DNA of 64,000 bases from Planococcus sp. SK3692 (GCF_028890485.2 NZ_JARCHV010000002.1:1-64000), one strand, 5' to 3'. Positions 23,862 to 33,149 are shown, counted from the first letter of the stretch. Notes: generated from the letters alone by a model not told the origin. Translations and numbers: made by a program.

Positions 23862-25520
23862 TCAGTTAACCCCGACAGCTGAGAATGCCGCTTTGACGCT
23901 TGCGACTTCAGCGCTCGATGCGCCGTACAGGTCCGTTGCCGCTTGAATAGTAGAAACGCGGAAATGGCTGTAATTGGAGTTCGGCGTCAAGTATTGCGTG
24001 AGTGTGCGGTAATAGATATCGCCCGCTTTGTCGTTGCCGATGCCAGCGACCGTCACGCCGTAATGCGAGCCGCCATTGGCGAGCAGGAACGCCGCTTTAT
24101 TGCTGATGCCGGAGTTGATATGAACGCCGCCGTAATCACCCGTGCCGGTGTAGCGTTTCGAATAATGATCCGGGTCTCCGCTCAAGGTCGGGTCTTCCAT
24201 CGAGCGCAGTGCATCGCCCGCAACGCTTGGCGTATAGATGTCTTCGCCCACTTGCCAGTCCGGCTTATTGTTGAAATGATGTTCCACAAGCGTTCCAAAA
24301 ATATCGGACATTGATTCGTTGATCGCGCCGGATTCGTTCTGGTAGATCAAGTCAGCTGTCGTATCGGTCACGGCGTGCGTCAATTCATGCGCGATGACAT
24401 CCAGCGCACCGGATAATGGCACGAACGTAGTGCCGTCACCGTCGCCGTAAACCATTTGGGAACCGCTCCAGAACGCATTGTTATAGCTGCGGCCGTAATG
24501 GACAGTGGAAATCAGCTCAGCGCCGTTGCCGTCGTAGCTATTGCGGCTATGGACGTCCTGGAAGTAATCGTAAGTCTGGCCAGCATAAGTATGGGCATCG
24601 ACCGCAGCACCGTCATAAGCGGCGTTGTAGACATTGTCGCTGTCGAGCCAAAGCGTACCCGGCGTACGTGTGCGGTTTTTCGCATCGTACGTGAAAATGC
24701 CGCTGCCGCGCGTACGGTCGACCAGGTATGATCCGCTGCTGTTGACTAAAGTATTGAACGATTTTGTATCGCCCAATACGCCTTTGCCGGTTGCTGTTGA
24801 ATCTTCTCCCGTCAAACTTGCACCGCCTCCGGAAGGCTTCGCTTCATGGATCTGGTTGTAGGAATCGAGGATGTCGCCTGTTTTGGCATCCACGAAGTAT
24901 TGATAATTCCCCGGTTCCGGATAGAGGAACTCGAATTCAGCGCTGTAGGCAAAATGCGCTTGCCCGTCTTTGGAATAGATGACCAATTCCGGCGTCACTT
25001 CAGCTTCAAGCTCTGGGGAACTGCCGATTTTTTCTTCTAGGTCGGCTGCTGCTTTTTCGACTGCAGCCCCGGCTTTCAAGGTTGCGCCTTTCTTCAAGGA
25101 TTTCTTATCGTATAATTCCGGCGCCAAATTCCCGGAGATGGACGTGAGCACGCCATCTTGATCGACGTGGGCGTTAATCACGGAACCGAAAACGGGCACT
25201 CCTTTGAATTTCTGCTGGAGCTTCACTTTTGTGAAGCCCAGATCATCTGTTTCCTGGCTGATCACTTTGAAGCTGGAAAGGTCTTTTTTATCGATTTTAT
25301 ATGTGTCTTCGTTTTCTTCCAAATATGTAAAGACAATTTCTTTTGCATCTTTATCGGACGGTTCGGTCAATGTTCCGGAAATGAAATCAGGTGTCTGTGT
25401 GTCTTTATTGACATGGACTTTTTCTGTTGCCTGTTTAGATAGGGTATCGGCGGAAACCGCTGTGGCGGATAATGCGAGTGATGCTGCCAAACTTAAAGTC
25501 AATAATTTCTTTTTGCTCAT
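23862..25520 (-). CDS. npr: Secreted M4 neutral metalloprotease (bacillolysin-like)
   Basis: A 552-residue prepro-enzyme of the thermolysin family. A signal peptide ends near ATAVSA, then a propeptide with FTP and PepSY-like regions (to about residue 230), then the mature protease. Zinc motif HELTH is at about 378-382, the third ligand lies in GAINESMSD, and the active-site His region is [13 protein letters not shown]. The C-terminus [20 protein letters not shown] is typical. ATG 25520 lies nine bases after AAGGAG. It would be an extracellular protease for nutrient supply or surface processing. Gene symbol is by family only. Confidence 0.95.
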   Translation of the reverse strand: MSKKKLLTLSLAASLALSATAVSADTLSKQATEKVHVNKDTQTPDFISGTLTEPSDKDAKEIVFTYLEENEDTYKIDKKDLSSFKVISQETDDLGFTKVKLQQKFKGVPVFGSVINAHVDQDGVLTSISGNLAPELYDKKSLKKGATLKAGAAVEKAAADLEEKIGSSPELEAEVTPELVIYSKDGQAHFAYSAEFEFLYPEPGNYQYFVDAKTGDILDSYNQIHEAKPSGGGASLTGEDSTATGKGVLGDTKSFNTLVNSSGSYLVDRTRGSGIFTYDAKNRTRTPGTLWLDSDNVYNAAYDGAAVDAHTYAGQTYDYFQDVHSRNSYDGNGAELISTVHYGRSYNNAFWSGSQMVYGDGDGTTFVPLSGALDVIAHELTHAVTDTTADLIYQNESGAINESMSDIFGTLVEHHFNNKPDWQVGEDIYTPSVAGDALRSMEDPTLSGDPDHYSKRYTGTGDYGGVHINSGISNKAAFLLANGGSHYGVTVAGIGNDKAGDIYYRTLTQYLTPNSNYSHFRVSTIQAATDLYGASSAEVASVKAAFSAVGVN

Positions 25521-25854
25521 CAAAAGTCACTCCTTCTCGTCTTACCGGTATTGCAACTCGGTAAAAACATCATAGCTATTTAATTATTCTGAATATATAG
25601 GGTAGAGTATGTATTTTGGTTAGCCGTTAAAAGTGATGATTGCACTTGGGACAAGGCATGATAAAAATGCTTTTGCCTAATTAATAGGCCAATCGGATTT
25701 GTAATTAGCGCTATTTCGCTATAAAAAAAAGGCGTGTCCGATTCAGGCGGCCAATAATTCTCAAAAAGCGGTTTATTGAAACAACGAATCCGCCCTGGGC
25801 TGAAAGGAGAAATCGAGGGATTCATGAAAGTTCATATGGGATTAAAGGGGATGC

Positions 25855-25860
25855 TATACT
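25855..25860 (+). promoter_or_regulatory. Extended -10 promoter element before msrA
   Basis: TATACT preceded by TGC gives an extended -10 box, with a weak TTCATA at 25831-25836 as -35. It lies about 70 bases before the msrA start. The rest of the 25521-25929 gap shows no convincing gene. Confidence 0.45.
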
Positions 25861-25929
25861 GAATGAAACAGCTCGGCTTGCGTGCCGGGGCGAAGGAAAG
25901 AGCCATTATAGCCGAAGAGGAGTGTCGAT

Positions 25930-26400
25930 ATGGAGACTATATATATTGCAGGCGGATGCCTATGGGGCGTGCAGGCGTTCATCAAGACTTTGCCGGGTGT
26001 CGAATCGACAGAAGCAGGACGGGCGAACGGGAAGACGCAATCGCTTGAAGGCGATTACGACGGCTATGCGGAATGCGTCAAAACCACATTCGATCCTTCG
26101 CGCGTATCGGTCCAGAAATTGATGGGGTACTTCTTTGAAATCATCGATCCCTATAGCGTCAATAAACAAGGCGAGGATGTCGGCGAGAAATACAGGACCG
26201 GCGTTTATAGTGAAAACACCGGCCATTTAACGGCGGCGAAAGCATTCATTAATGAAAGAACAGACGCAGAACGCATCGCGGTCGAGGTCTTGCCTCTTGA
26301 AAATTATGTGGCCAGCGCCCAAGAGCATCAGGACCGTTTGAACAAGTGCCCGGATGATTATTGTCATATCCCAACAGCTTTGTTGACCAAGTACGCATAA
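25930..26400 (+). CDS. msrA: Peptide methionine sulfoxide reductase A
   Basis: A 156-residue cytosolic enzyme that reduces methionine-S-sulfoxide in proteins. The active-site motif is GGCLWGVQ (Cys10; Leu replaces the commoner Phe of GCFWG). ENTGHLTAAKAFI and LENYVASAQEHQDRL correspond to the conserved substrate and cofactor segments; a CPDDYCH segment near the C-terminus may hold a resolving Cys. GAGGAG precedes the ATG. It is 20 bases from the following channel-like gene, likely an operon. Confidence 0.93.
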   Translation: METIYIAGGCLWGVQAFIKTLPGVESTEAGRANGKTQSLEGDYDGYAECVKTTFDPSRVSVQKLMGYFFEIIDPYSVNKQGEDVGEKYRTGVYSENTGHLTAAKAFINERTDAERIAVEVLPLENYVASAQEHQDRLNKCPDDYCHIPTALLTKYA

Positions 26401-26420
26401 AAAAAGGGTGTGATGATCTG

Positions 26421-26810
26421 ATGATTTCACTGATACTGACATTGAAACGCTTGCTGTCGGCCATATTCCAGATCGGCAAAGAGCCGTTGTTCAGGACATT
26501 GTTGCTGACTTTGGCGTTCATCGTGCTGTCGGGGACTTTGTTCTATTATCAAATAGAAGGCTGGACCTTGTTTGATGCCTTTTATTTCGCGTTTGTCAGC
26601 CTGATTCCGACTGGAGTCGATACGGGTCTCGTGCCGAGCGGTAGTTTGAGCCGAAGCTTTACGATGATTTATCTGGCAGTTGGCGTCGGCGTGATGGTCA
26701 TGGTGTTGATTCGCTTGGGCTATGCAGTTTTAAGATTAGAACGGCCCGAGCAACTGGATGGGAAACCGCAAACTAAGGCGGCACCGAAACAGAAAACTCA
26801 AGAGAAATAG
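26421..26810 (+). CDS. Two-helix K+-channel-like protein with altered selectivity filter
   Basis: A 129-residue membrane protein with the layout of Ion_trans_2 channels: outer helix (about 25-45), pore helix FDAFYFAFVSL, filter and inner helix (about 80-105), then a basic tail. Where channels have TVGYGD, this protein reads PTGVDTGLVP, so the GYG signature is absent. The family call therefore rests on the fold and flanking residues. It could conduct another ion, be regulatory or be inactive. AAAGGGTG precedes ATG 26421. Probably co-transcribed with msrA and ended by a strong terminator. Confidence 0.7.
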   Translation: MISLILTLKRLLSAIFQIGKEPLFRTLLLTLAFIVLSGTLFYYQIEGWTLFDAFYFAFVSLIPTGVDTGLVPSGSLSRSFTMIYLAVGVGVMVMVLIRLGYAVLRLERPEQLDGKPQTKAAPKQKTQEK

Positions 26811-26812
26811 TA

Positions 26813-26863
26813 AAGAACCCCAAATGGGCTGCTGTTGAAAGCGGCCCATTTGGGGTTCTTTTT
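26813..26863. terminator. Strong bidirectional terminator
   Basis: A perfect 17-bp stem (26813-26829 with 26844-26860) is followed by a T-run, between the convergent channel-like and SDR genes. Confidence 0.92.
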
Positions 26864-26870
26864 GCCATCT

Positions 26871-27701
26871 TTATTGTTCTTTTGTCGTCGTTTTTTTCCA
26901 GCTGTCGTCCATGACCATTTTGCCCGGCCATGTGTAAGCGGTGAGGCCGCCGTCCACGACGATGTCTTGGCCCGTCAAATAAGAGCTGTCGCTTGAGACG
27001 AGGAACAATACCGTCGTAGCGATTTCCTTCGGTAAGCCGAGGCGTCCTAAAGGAGCAAGCCATCTATTGCTTTCTCTGAACTCTCGTCCGGCTTCTTCTT
27101 CTTTCGAACCAGCCAATTCATCGATCAGCGGCGTTTCGATCGTTCCGGGGGATACGGAGTTGGCACGAATGCCGGATCTTCCATATTCAATGGCGATGGA
27201 TTTCGTGAAGTTGATGATGCCGCCTTTTGCTGCATTATAGCCCGAGCGGTCCAAGTCGGCAAAGCTGCCTGACATGGAAGCGTTATTGACGATCGCCCCG
27301 CCATTGTCCATCATGAGCGGGATGAAATACTTGCTCATCAAGAATGTGCCGCGCAAGTCCGTAGCCGTGATGTCATCGAACAAATCGACCGGATACTCAT
27401 GGACTTTGCCGCCCTCTTTGTCGATGCCGGCGTTATTGAACAACGCGTATACCGTTCCGTATTGTTCTTTTACTTGATTGGCGAAAGAAGTAACGTCCTC
27501 TTCCTTGGCGATGTTCACTTGGAAACTTTTCGCCGTACCGCCGTTTTCATTGATTTTCGCGACCGTTTCCTGCAAGGCCTCTTCTTTAATATCTGCAAGC
27601 AGTACAATGGCACCTTCTTGTGCAAACAGTTCTGCCGTCGCTTTTCCGATGCCTGTTGCCGCACCTGTAACGACGGTCACTTTATCTTGTAATTTACCCA
27701 T
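26871..27701 (-). CDS. SDR oxidoreductase, glucose-1-dehydrogenase/FabG-like
   Basis: A 276-residue classical SDR. TGAATGIGKAT is the cofactor loop, LLADIKEE after beta-2 has Asp, suggesting NAD+, LFNNAG follows, and the active site is Ser in NNASMSG with YNAAKGG. The C-terminal motif YLTGQDIVVDGGLTAY is typical. ATG 27701 follows GAGGAGG; the longer reading to 27749 lacks a site. A 30-residue C-terminal extension with Lys/Thr is unusual but short. Substrate unknown. Confidence 0.9.
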   Translation of the reverse strand: MGKLQDKVTVVTGAATGIGKATAELFAQEGAIVLLADIKEEALQETVAKINENGGTAKSFQVNIAKEEDVTSFANQVKEQYGTVYALFNNAGIDKEGGKVHEYPVDLFDDITATDLRGTFLMSKYFIPLMMDNGGAIVNNASMSGSFADLDRSGYNAAKGGIINFTKSIAIEYGRSGIRANSVSPGTIETPLIDELAGSKEEEAGREFRESNRWLAPLGRLGLPKEIATTVLFLVSSDSSYLTGQDIVVDGGLTAYTWPGKMVMDDSWKKTTTKEQ

Positions 27702-27944
27702 GTTCTGTTCCTCCTCTATATAGTACGTTCTTGAAAATCCATGGATCAAACCGGTCGACGTCTTTTTCTAGAATCTTCCTTTTGAATGATCGATACTTTA
27801 CTTTAACTACCACCTTAGATGTGTGCTAAACCGGCTTTTTCGATGTAACCGCTTAACCGATGGAAACTTTTTTTGAGAAATTGTGATCTAATTTCAAACC
27901 CGCTCCGTTGAGCTTATAAGAAAACAAAACAGAGGAGTGGTTAG

Positions 27945-29279
27945 ATGAAAATGAAAAAGCTTTTACTACCAGTAGTAGGCGCATCGCTTTTAGTCCCGGG
28001 AATCGGTTCTACCGTGTTGGCAGCTGAGGAAGCACCGCCAACAGAAACGACAGGCGTTGAACTTCGCGCAACGTTGGATTCGCTATTGTCTGAGCACTAT
28101 GCGCTCGCAGTAGATTCCATGATGAAAATTTATGATGGCGACGAAGCAGCAGAAGAAGCCATGGCGGCGCTCGATGAGAACGCGGCCGATATGGAACCGG
28201 TCATTGCTTCCGTTTACGGGGAAGATGGCGGAGCGGCTTTCGTCGAGATCTTCGATAAGCACAATATGGGAACAGATGACTACGCAGCGGCCGTGAAAGC
28301 GGATGACGCAGCGATGCAACAAGAAGCATTGGATCAAATTCAATCGTTCGTCGATGAAATGGGCGAATTCCTGGGCACTGCAACAGAAGGCAATCTTCCG
28401 GAAGATGGTGCGACAGCAGCGCTTCGTGAACACGAAGATTTTGTTCAAGGCACATTTGACCTCTATGTAGAAGGCGATTATGAAGCTGCTTACACAATGT
28501 ACTTGGAAGGCTTCACGCAAATTTTCGGTGCAGGCAGTGCCATCAGTGGAGCGATTTCAGCCCAATTCCCGGATCAGTTCTCTGACCCGAACACGCCAGC
28601 CGGAGACTTCCGCTCGACAGTTAACCGCATTGCAGCAGAACACTTTGCCCTTGCGCAATTGAGCATGGCAAAAGGCTTCAACGGTTCAGCTGACTTCGAT
28701 TTCGTCAACTGGGCACAAGATCAGAACACAGAAGAGTTCCGTTCAGCGCTAGCTTCAGTCTACGGTGAAGAAGCGAGCAACCAGTTTGTGGAACTATGGA
28801 ACAACGAACACATCGCTGTCCAAGGTGACTTGGCGAATGCTACAGCTTCAGAAGACGAGCAAGCGAAAGAACAGGCAGTATCGACATTGACTAGCACATT
28901 CGCGACAGACCTTGGTACATTCTTGAACACAGCAACAGAAGACCGTATGCCATTGGATGAAACGATTGCAGGCGTAGAAGCACATGAACAATCCGTTGTG
29001 GATACTTTCCAGCAATATGTAAATGGCGACTATGCCGCTTCATATGACACATACCGTGCAGGCTATGCGATTATGTTCGATATCGGTAAAGGATTGAGCG
29101 GCGCAATCGTCGACCAATTCCCAGAGAACTTCGAGAACACAGCACCTGACAAAATGCCTTCAACTGGATTCGGCGGCATGTCCGGCCAATCCAACACGAT
29201 GATCTTGTGGGTTGCACTCAGCACATTGATCTTCATGGTAGCTGGAACACTCACGTATCGTCAAACTAAAAAACAATAA
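27945..29279 (+). CDS. Duplicated-domain cell-wall protein with MPSTG sorting-like motif
   Basis: A 444-residue secreted protein. Signal peptide ends near VLAAEE. Two homologous acidic helical domains of about 175 residues follow (about 37-212 and 225-400); both contain LxxEHxALA, ASVYGEx, a threonine-rich TATE segment and SGAIxxQFPxxF. The C-terminus has MPSTGFGG, a hydrophobic helix and RQTKKQ, like an LPXTG signal with Met in the first position. It is probably anchored by a sortase, possibly the one at 12906. The repeat is not a domain I can name; ligand unknown. Confidence 0.8.
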   Translation: MKMKKLLLPVVGASLLVPGIGSTVLAAEEAPPTETTGVELRATLDSLLSEHYALAVDSMMKIYDGDEAAEEAMAALDENAADMEPVIASVYGEDGGAAFVEIFDKHNMGTDDYAAAVKADDAAMQQEALDQIQSFVDEMGEFLGTATEGNLPEDGATAALREHEDFVQGTFDLYVEGDYEAAYTMYLEGFTQIFGAGSAISGAISAQFPDQFSDPNTPAGDFRSTVNRIAAEHFALAQLSMAKGFNGSADFDFVNWAQDQNTEEFRSALASVYGEEASNQFVELWNNEHIAVQGDLANATASEDEQAKEQAVSTLTSTFATDLGTFLNTATEDRMPLDETIAGVEAHEQSVVDTFQQYVNGDYAASYDTYRAGYAIMFDIGKGLSGAIVDQFPENFENTAPDKMPSTGFGGMSGQSNTMILWVALSTLIFMVAGTLTYRQTKKQ

Positions 29280-29288
29280 TAAACGATT

Positions 29289-29317
29289 GAAAAGAAAGGG
29301 CCCAGGCCCTTTCTTTT
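29289..29317. repeat. Terminator hairpin, left copy of a 29-bp direct repeat
   Basis: GAAAAGAAAGGGCC and GGCCCTTTCTTTT form the hairpin ending the cell-wall protein gene. A copy with one base change lies at 29442-29470 beyond the MITE-like element. Confidence 0.88.
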
Positions 29318-29441
29318 CAGTCTGTCGAGAAAGGTAAGAAACCGTATTTTCCGAAGCTTAGAAAGATCACTGATTATTGAATTTAGAAAAATCGACTCCA
29401 TTCTAATTCGTAATGGATTAATAGACTTCTTCAACACTCTG
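29318..29441 (+). mobile_element. MITE-like repeat, copy 3 (internally deleted)
   Basis: A 124-base derivative of the 233-base element. It keeps the left end CTGTCGAGAAA and CGTATTTTCCGAAGCTTA, and the right end TAGACTTCTTCAACACTCT, but the GC-rich centre is lost. It is flanked by 29-base copies of the local terminator hairpin. Confidence 0.78.
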
Positions 29442-29470
29442 GAAAAGAAAGAGCCCAGGCCCTTTCTTTT
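29442..29470. repeat. Terminator hairpin, right copy of the 29-bp direct repeat
   Basis: Matches 29289-29317 with one mismatch. It is followed by a longer T-run than the left copy. Confidence 0.88.
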
Positions 29471-29690
29471 TTTATGCTCGGATTTCCACTCTATTCTTTT
29501 TGTATAAGGCCTGAAACCGTACATATAGGGCTTAACATCCAGGTTAGCGAAGGCAGAAAAGAATAACAGCAGAAAAGTACAGAGTAATGGTATAATTTGA
29601 TGGAAAGAAAGTTGTTTTTCTCGGTTCGCCAGTTTATCGGGCAGTGCACTTTTTTTTCTAGAAATCGAACAGAGAAAGAAGGTAGATCAC

Positions 29691-30263
29691 TTGGGAAGCA
29701 AGATGAATCTATTGCTTGAAATCCAGCGCAATGTGCACGTATTGTATGCTTTTGATGGCACCGAAAATTATGTGCGGCAGCTATTGGATTATATAAAAGA
29801 AGGAATTCATGCAGGCGACTATGTTTTAGTCGTGGAAAACGAACGGCTGACACGTGAACTTAAGCAGCGTATGGCTAAACAGTATACCGAAAAACAACTG
29901 GAAATGGTCCATTTCGTCAACAGCCTCCATTTCTATTGGTCGAGCGGCAGTTATCACCCGCCTGCCATTCATGATTATTTCACCAAAACAGTAGCGCCTT
30001 ATATTGAAAACAACTTAAGTTTTCGTTCGTGGGCGCATGTGGAATGGGAAAGCGTGAAAGAGCCGCTATTCCTTATAGAAGATTTCGAAAAAATTGCGGA
30101 TCGCGCTGTGGACGAGTACGACTTTCCATTGGTTTGTGCGTACGAAAAAAACAAGATGCCTCTCCATTTAACAGAAAGCTTGATGAAAACTCATCCATAT
30201 GTCTTGTTGGAAGATGAATTGATTGCTTCACCCCAGTACCAATCCGTATCAAATCAGGCTTGA
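29691..30263 (+). CDS. MEDS-domain signalling protein
   Basis: A 190-residue cytosolic protein made of one MEDS-like domain (the sensory domain first named from DcmR). The N-terminal segment HVLYAFDGTENYVRQLLDYIKEGIHAGDYVLVVEN and the central FRSWAHVEWES match that family, which resembles a KaiC/RecA-like core without a good P-loop. I used TTG 29691 with AAGG eight bases upstream; ATG 29703 is an alternative. A -10 box TATAAT at 29591-29596 is the likely promoter. The GAF-STAS gene follows. Such proteins often occur near partner-switching regulators. Confidence 0.72.
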   Translation: MGSKMNLLLEIQRNVHVLYAFDGTENYVRQLLDYIKEGIHAGDYVLVVENERLTRELKQRMAKQYTEKQLEMVHFVNSLHFYWSSGSYHPPAIHDYFTKTVAPYIENNLSFRSWAHVEWESVKEPLFLIEDFEKIADRAVDEYDFPLVCAYEKNKMPLHLTESLMKTHPYVLLEDELIASPQYQSVSNQA

Positions 30264-30425
30264 GCCTGATTTTTCATTTATCTTTGAAAACTCTGGCCTG
30301 TACAGGTTCCATTGAATCCGCTGGTGCCAGAAAGTCTGTATATTGCAATTCAAGAACTGCTTATAGTATCGTTAGAAAAAGTGCGCCAATTTTCCCTTGG
30401 ACACTCCCTATAGAGGAGGGATCAT

Positions 30426-31301
30426 ATGCAACACCAAACAATCAGTCCTTCCAAAAAATTTCAGAACTTCAGTGATGCAGCCAATCAGATCTTGACTATG
30501 TTGAGCAAGCAAATGGACATCAACACGCTCTTCATTGCTGAAAATGACGGAAAAACCAATACTATCAAGAAGGCCTTCAATAGAAACGAAGAATTAGTAG
30601 TGGAAGATAGCCAGTCACCGCTTGACCAGACCTTCTGCAGCTTAGCGATCAACTACGGGCAAGAGACTTTGTTGATTGAAGACATTTCGAAAGATGAAAG
30701 CGCAGGCGAGTTGCCGATTGCCTCGCAATTCGGAAACGGTGCATTCATCGGCATTCCGATCTTTTACGAAAATGGTGAAGTGTATGGTACAATTTGCGGT
30801 TTGGACAAGCATCCGGTTTCATTTACAAAAGAACAGCAGGAGATGTTCGAAACCATGTCTTCATTACTGAGCTATATATTGGAACTCGACAAAGCCCAAA
30901 AGGAAATCCAGGCTTTGACGTCGCCGCTTGTGCCCTTGTCGGATGAGATTTCGATCTTGCCGATCATTGGCCACATTACGATGGAACGCGCGTATCAACT
31001 GATCGATGACGTCGTGATGAAAGCGAGCGAAGGCATCGATTTCCTGATCTTGGATTTCTCGGGTATTACGCAAATCGATCCGCGCATTGAAGATCCTTTG
31101 CTGGATTTGATCAAAGCCTTGAAAATTATGGGAATCACCCCGATCATCACCGGCATCTTGCCGACGATGGCTATGAAAGTCCCGCATTTTGCCCATTCCC
31201 TGAAAGGCGAACGGATGGAAGCGACTTTGAAGATTGCCATTGAACAGCTCGGCTTTGCTTTGATTCAGAAAAATGCTTACGGGACCTCGGTTTCGAAGTA
31301 A
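30426..31301 (+). CDS. GAF-STAS protein, RsbR-like
   Basis: A 291-residue cytosolic protein. An N-terminal GAF domain (about 15-160; LDQTFCSLAINYGQETLLIEDIS and GNGAFIGIPIFYENGEVYG) is linked to a C-terminal STAS domain (about 175-285; PIIGHITMERAYQLIDDVV and LILDFSGITQIDPRI). This resembles RsbR-type stressosome proteins, but the position after the conserved Asp is Pro-Arg, and I see no Thr at the usual phosphorylation sites. GAGGAGG precedes the ATG. No RsbS, RsbT or RsbU lies nearby. It may be a stand-alone sensor or stressosome subunit. Confidence 0.82.
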   Translation: MQHQTISPSKKFQNFSDAANQILTMLSKQMDINTLFIAENDGKTNTIKKAFNRNEELVVEDSQSPLDQTFCSLAINYGQETLLIEDISKDESAGELPIASQFGNGAFIGIPIFYENGEVYGTICGLDKHPVSFTKEQQEMFETMSSLLSYILELDKAQKEIQALTSPLVPLSDEISILPIIGHITMERAYQLIDDVVMKASEGIDFLILDFSGITQIDPRIEDPLLDLIKALKIMGITPIITGILPTMAMKVPHFAHSLKGERMEATLKIAIEQLGFALIQKNAYGTSVSK

Positions 31302-31323
31302 ATAGAATGCCTATAAATAGAGA

Positions 31324-31366
31324 AACCCTGGCTGAACCGTTGTGAACGGATTCAGCCAGGGTTCAT
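31324..31366 (+). terminator. Terminator after the GAF-STAS gene
   Basis: AACCCTGGCTGAA and TTCAGCCAGGGTT form a 13-bp stem with an inner CCGT/ACGG stem; the T-run is weak. Confidence 0.75.
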
Positions 31367-31387
31367 TTGTTTCTCCGTCAGAAAAGC

Positions 31388-31413
31388 GTTAAACTCGGGA
31401 GCCATAGGGGTAT
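31388..31413 (+). promoter_or_regulatory. SigB-type promoter upstream of cardiolipin synthase
   Basis: GTTAAA, a 14-base spacer, then GGGTAT. The -10 matches the SigB consensus exactly and the -35 nearly so. It lies 60 bases before the gene start, predicting general-stress induction. Confidence 0.7.
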
Positions 31414-31472
31414 TGCAAATCTACAAGCGTTAGCGGGCCAGTCAAATATATAACTTGTTAGGAGGGATTGCC

Positions 31473-32927
31473 ATCTCATTTGAATGGCTCAGCACGATAA
31501 GCAATATTTTCATCATCATCAATGTGGTATTGGCATTTTTCATTTTATTTTTTGAACGGAAAACAGCTTCTTCGGCATGGGCATGGATCTTGGTCCTGTT
31601 CTTTATCCCGATTCTCGGCTTTGTGCTGTACTTATTGTTTGGAAAATCCTTAAGGCGCAATCGGCTGAATCGGCCGGTCGCTTATGAGAACCGTGACTTT
31701 ACGGATCTGAAAGACCGCCAGCTTGAGGAAATGAAATCGAGAAGCTTCCAGCCGACATCTGTACTTGAAGGAAAATGGATGGATATCGTCCAAATGAATG
31801 CTGCGAGGACCGATGCACCTTTGTCGACAGTTTCCGATATTCAAATTTTTAACGATGGGAAACGGAAGTTTGATGCGCTGTTCGACGACATCCATGCTGC
31901 TGAGGAACATATCCACCTTCAGTATTTCATCCTTAATGACGACGGTCTTGGGCGCAGTTTACTGTCGCTGTTGACTGAAAAGGCGCAGCAAGGGGTCAAA
32001 GTACTGTTCCTTTATGACGACTTGGGGTCGAGCAGCCTGCCGAAACATTTCTTTGATGCGTTCCACGAAGCAGGGGGCAAGTCGGCTGCGTTTTTGCCGG
32101 CCATGCTGACGAGCATCAATCCGCGTATCAATCACCGAAACCACCGGAAATTAGTTGTCATCGATGGTCGAATCGGCTATACCGGCGGATTTAATGTAGG
32201 AGATGAATACATCGGCAAGAAAAAAGAGTTCGGCTATTGGCGCGATACGCATGTGCGCATTGAAGGGCAAGCGGTGCACTCCCTGCAAAATCGGTTCTTC
32301 ATCGACTGGAATCAAGCCGCCGCGAAATATCCAATGAAATACGCAGAGACTTATTTTCCGAAAATGGATCATCCGCCTGGCGCCCCGATGCAAATGGTGG
32401 CAAGCGGGCCGCTGGAAACGCATGAAGATATCAAGAATGGCTATTTAAAGCTCATTCACCACGCACGTGAATCAATTTACTTGCAGACGCCTTATTTCAT
32501 TCCGGATAAATCCATTATGGATGCATTAAGGACCGCAGCGCTCGGAGGCGTGGACGTGCAGTTGATGATCCCGCATTTGGCGGACCATCTCTTCGTCCAT
32601 TCCGCGACGCTGTCCTTTGCCCGCGAATTGCTCGAAGATGGCGTCAAAGTCTACAGCTATCAAAACGGGTTTCTGCATGCCAAAACACTCGTTGTTGATA
32701 AGCAGGCATTCTCGGTCGGCTCGGCCAATATGGACCTGCGAAGCTTTGCCTTGAACTTCGAATTGAATGCCTTTGTCTACGATGGCGACGCGGCGCAGGA
32801 AATGGCAAATCTGTTTCTGCAGGACCGCAAGCTTTCTGCCGAATTAACGGAAGCAGACTTCAAGAGCCAGCACTGGATGGAAAAAGCCAAACAGGATATT
32901 GCTAAACTGGTATCACCGATCTTATAA
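31473..32927 (+). CDS. cls: Cardiolipin synthase with apparent AUC start
   Basis: A membrane enzyme that condenses two phosphatidylglycerols to cardiolipin. Two N-terminal helices (segments IFIIINVVLAFFILFFE and WAWILVLFFIPILGFVLYLLFG) are followed by two PLD domains with HKD motifs HRNHRKLVVIDG and HAKTLVVDKQ, each trailed by GGFNVGDEY or GSANMDLRS. The frame upstream of ATC 31473 has only a TTG (31455) that lies before the strong GGAGGG (31461-31466) and has no site of its own. The ATC, six bases after GGAGGG, gives the usual N-terminus SFEWLS. Function firm; start unusual. Confidence 0.9.
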   Translation: MSFEWLSTISNIFIIINVVLAFFILFFERKTASSAWAWILVLFFIPILGFVLYLLFGKSLRRNRLNRPVAYENRDFTDLKDRQLEEMKSRSFQPTSVLEGKWMDIVQMNAARTDAPLSTVSDIQIFNDGKRKFDALFDDIHAAEEHIHLQYFILNDDGLGRSLLSLLTEKAQQGVKVLFLYDDLGSSSLPKHFFDAFHEAGGKSAAFLPAMLTSINPRINHRNHRKLVVIDGRIGYTGGFNVGDEYIGKKKEFGYWRDTHVRIEGQAVHSLQNRFFIDWNQAAAKYPMKYAETYFPKMDHPPGAPMQMVASGPLETHEDIKNGYLKLIHHARESIYLQTPYFIPDKSIMDALRTAALGGVDVQLMIPHLADHLFVHSATLSFARELLEDGVKVYSYQNGFLHAKTLVVDKQAFSVGSANMDLRSFALNFELNAFVYDGDAAQEMANLFLQDRKLSAELTEADFKSQHWMEKAKQDIAKLVSPIL

Positions 32928-32957
32928 GACGATTTGCGAGCTTCGCGCACGACTTCG

Positions 32958-32993
32958 AAAAGCTTGAGCCATCCGTGGTCTCAAGCTTTTTTC
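32958..32993 (+). terminator. cls terminator
   Basis: AAAAGCTTGAG and CTCAAGCTTTT form an 11-bp stem with a T-run. Confidence 0.88.
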
Positions 32994-33149
32994 TATTGGT
33001 TGCTACTAGCTGATTTAGTGTGAAAAAAAGATTCTATAAATACGAAAAATCGTATACTATGACAAGAGAAGAAATTTTACAATGAAGGTTAAATTTTGAA
33101 ATTTTTTTAAATCTATATAAAATCAGCGAAGAGCTGGAGGCGGGGCATC

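Noticed and set aside
25580..25825. 81-codon leftward ORF between npr and msrA
   Set aside because: No ribosome binding site; covers promoter DNA; composition not protein-like.
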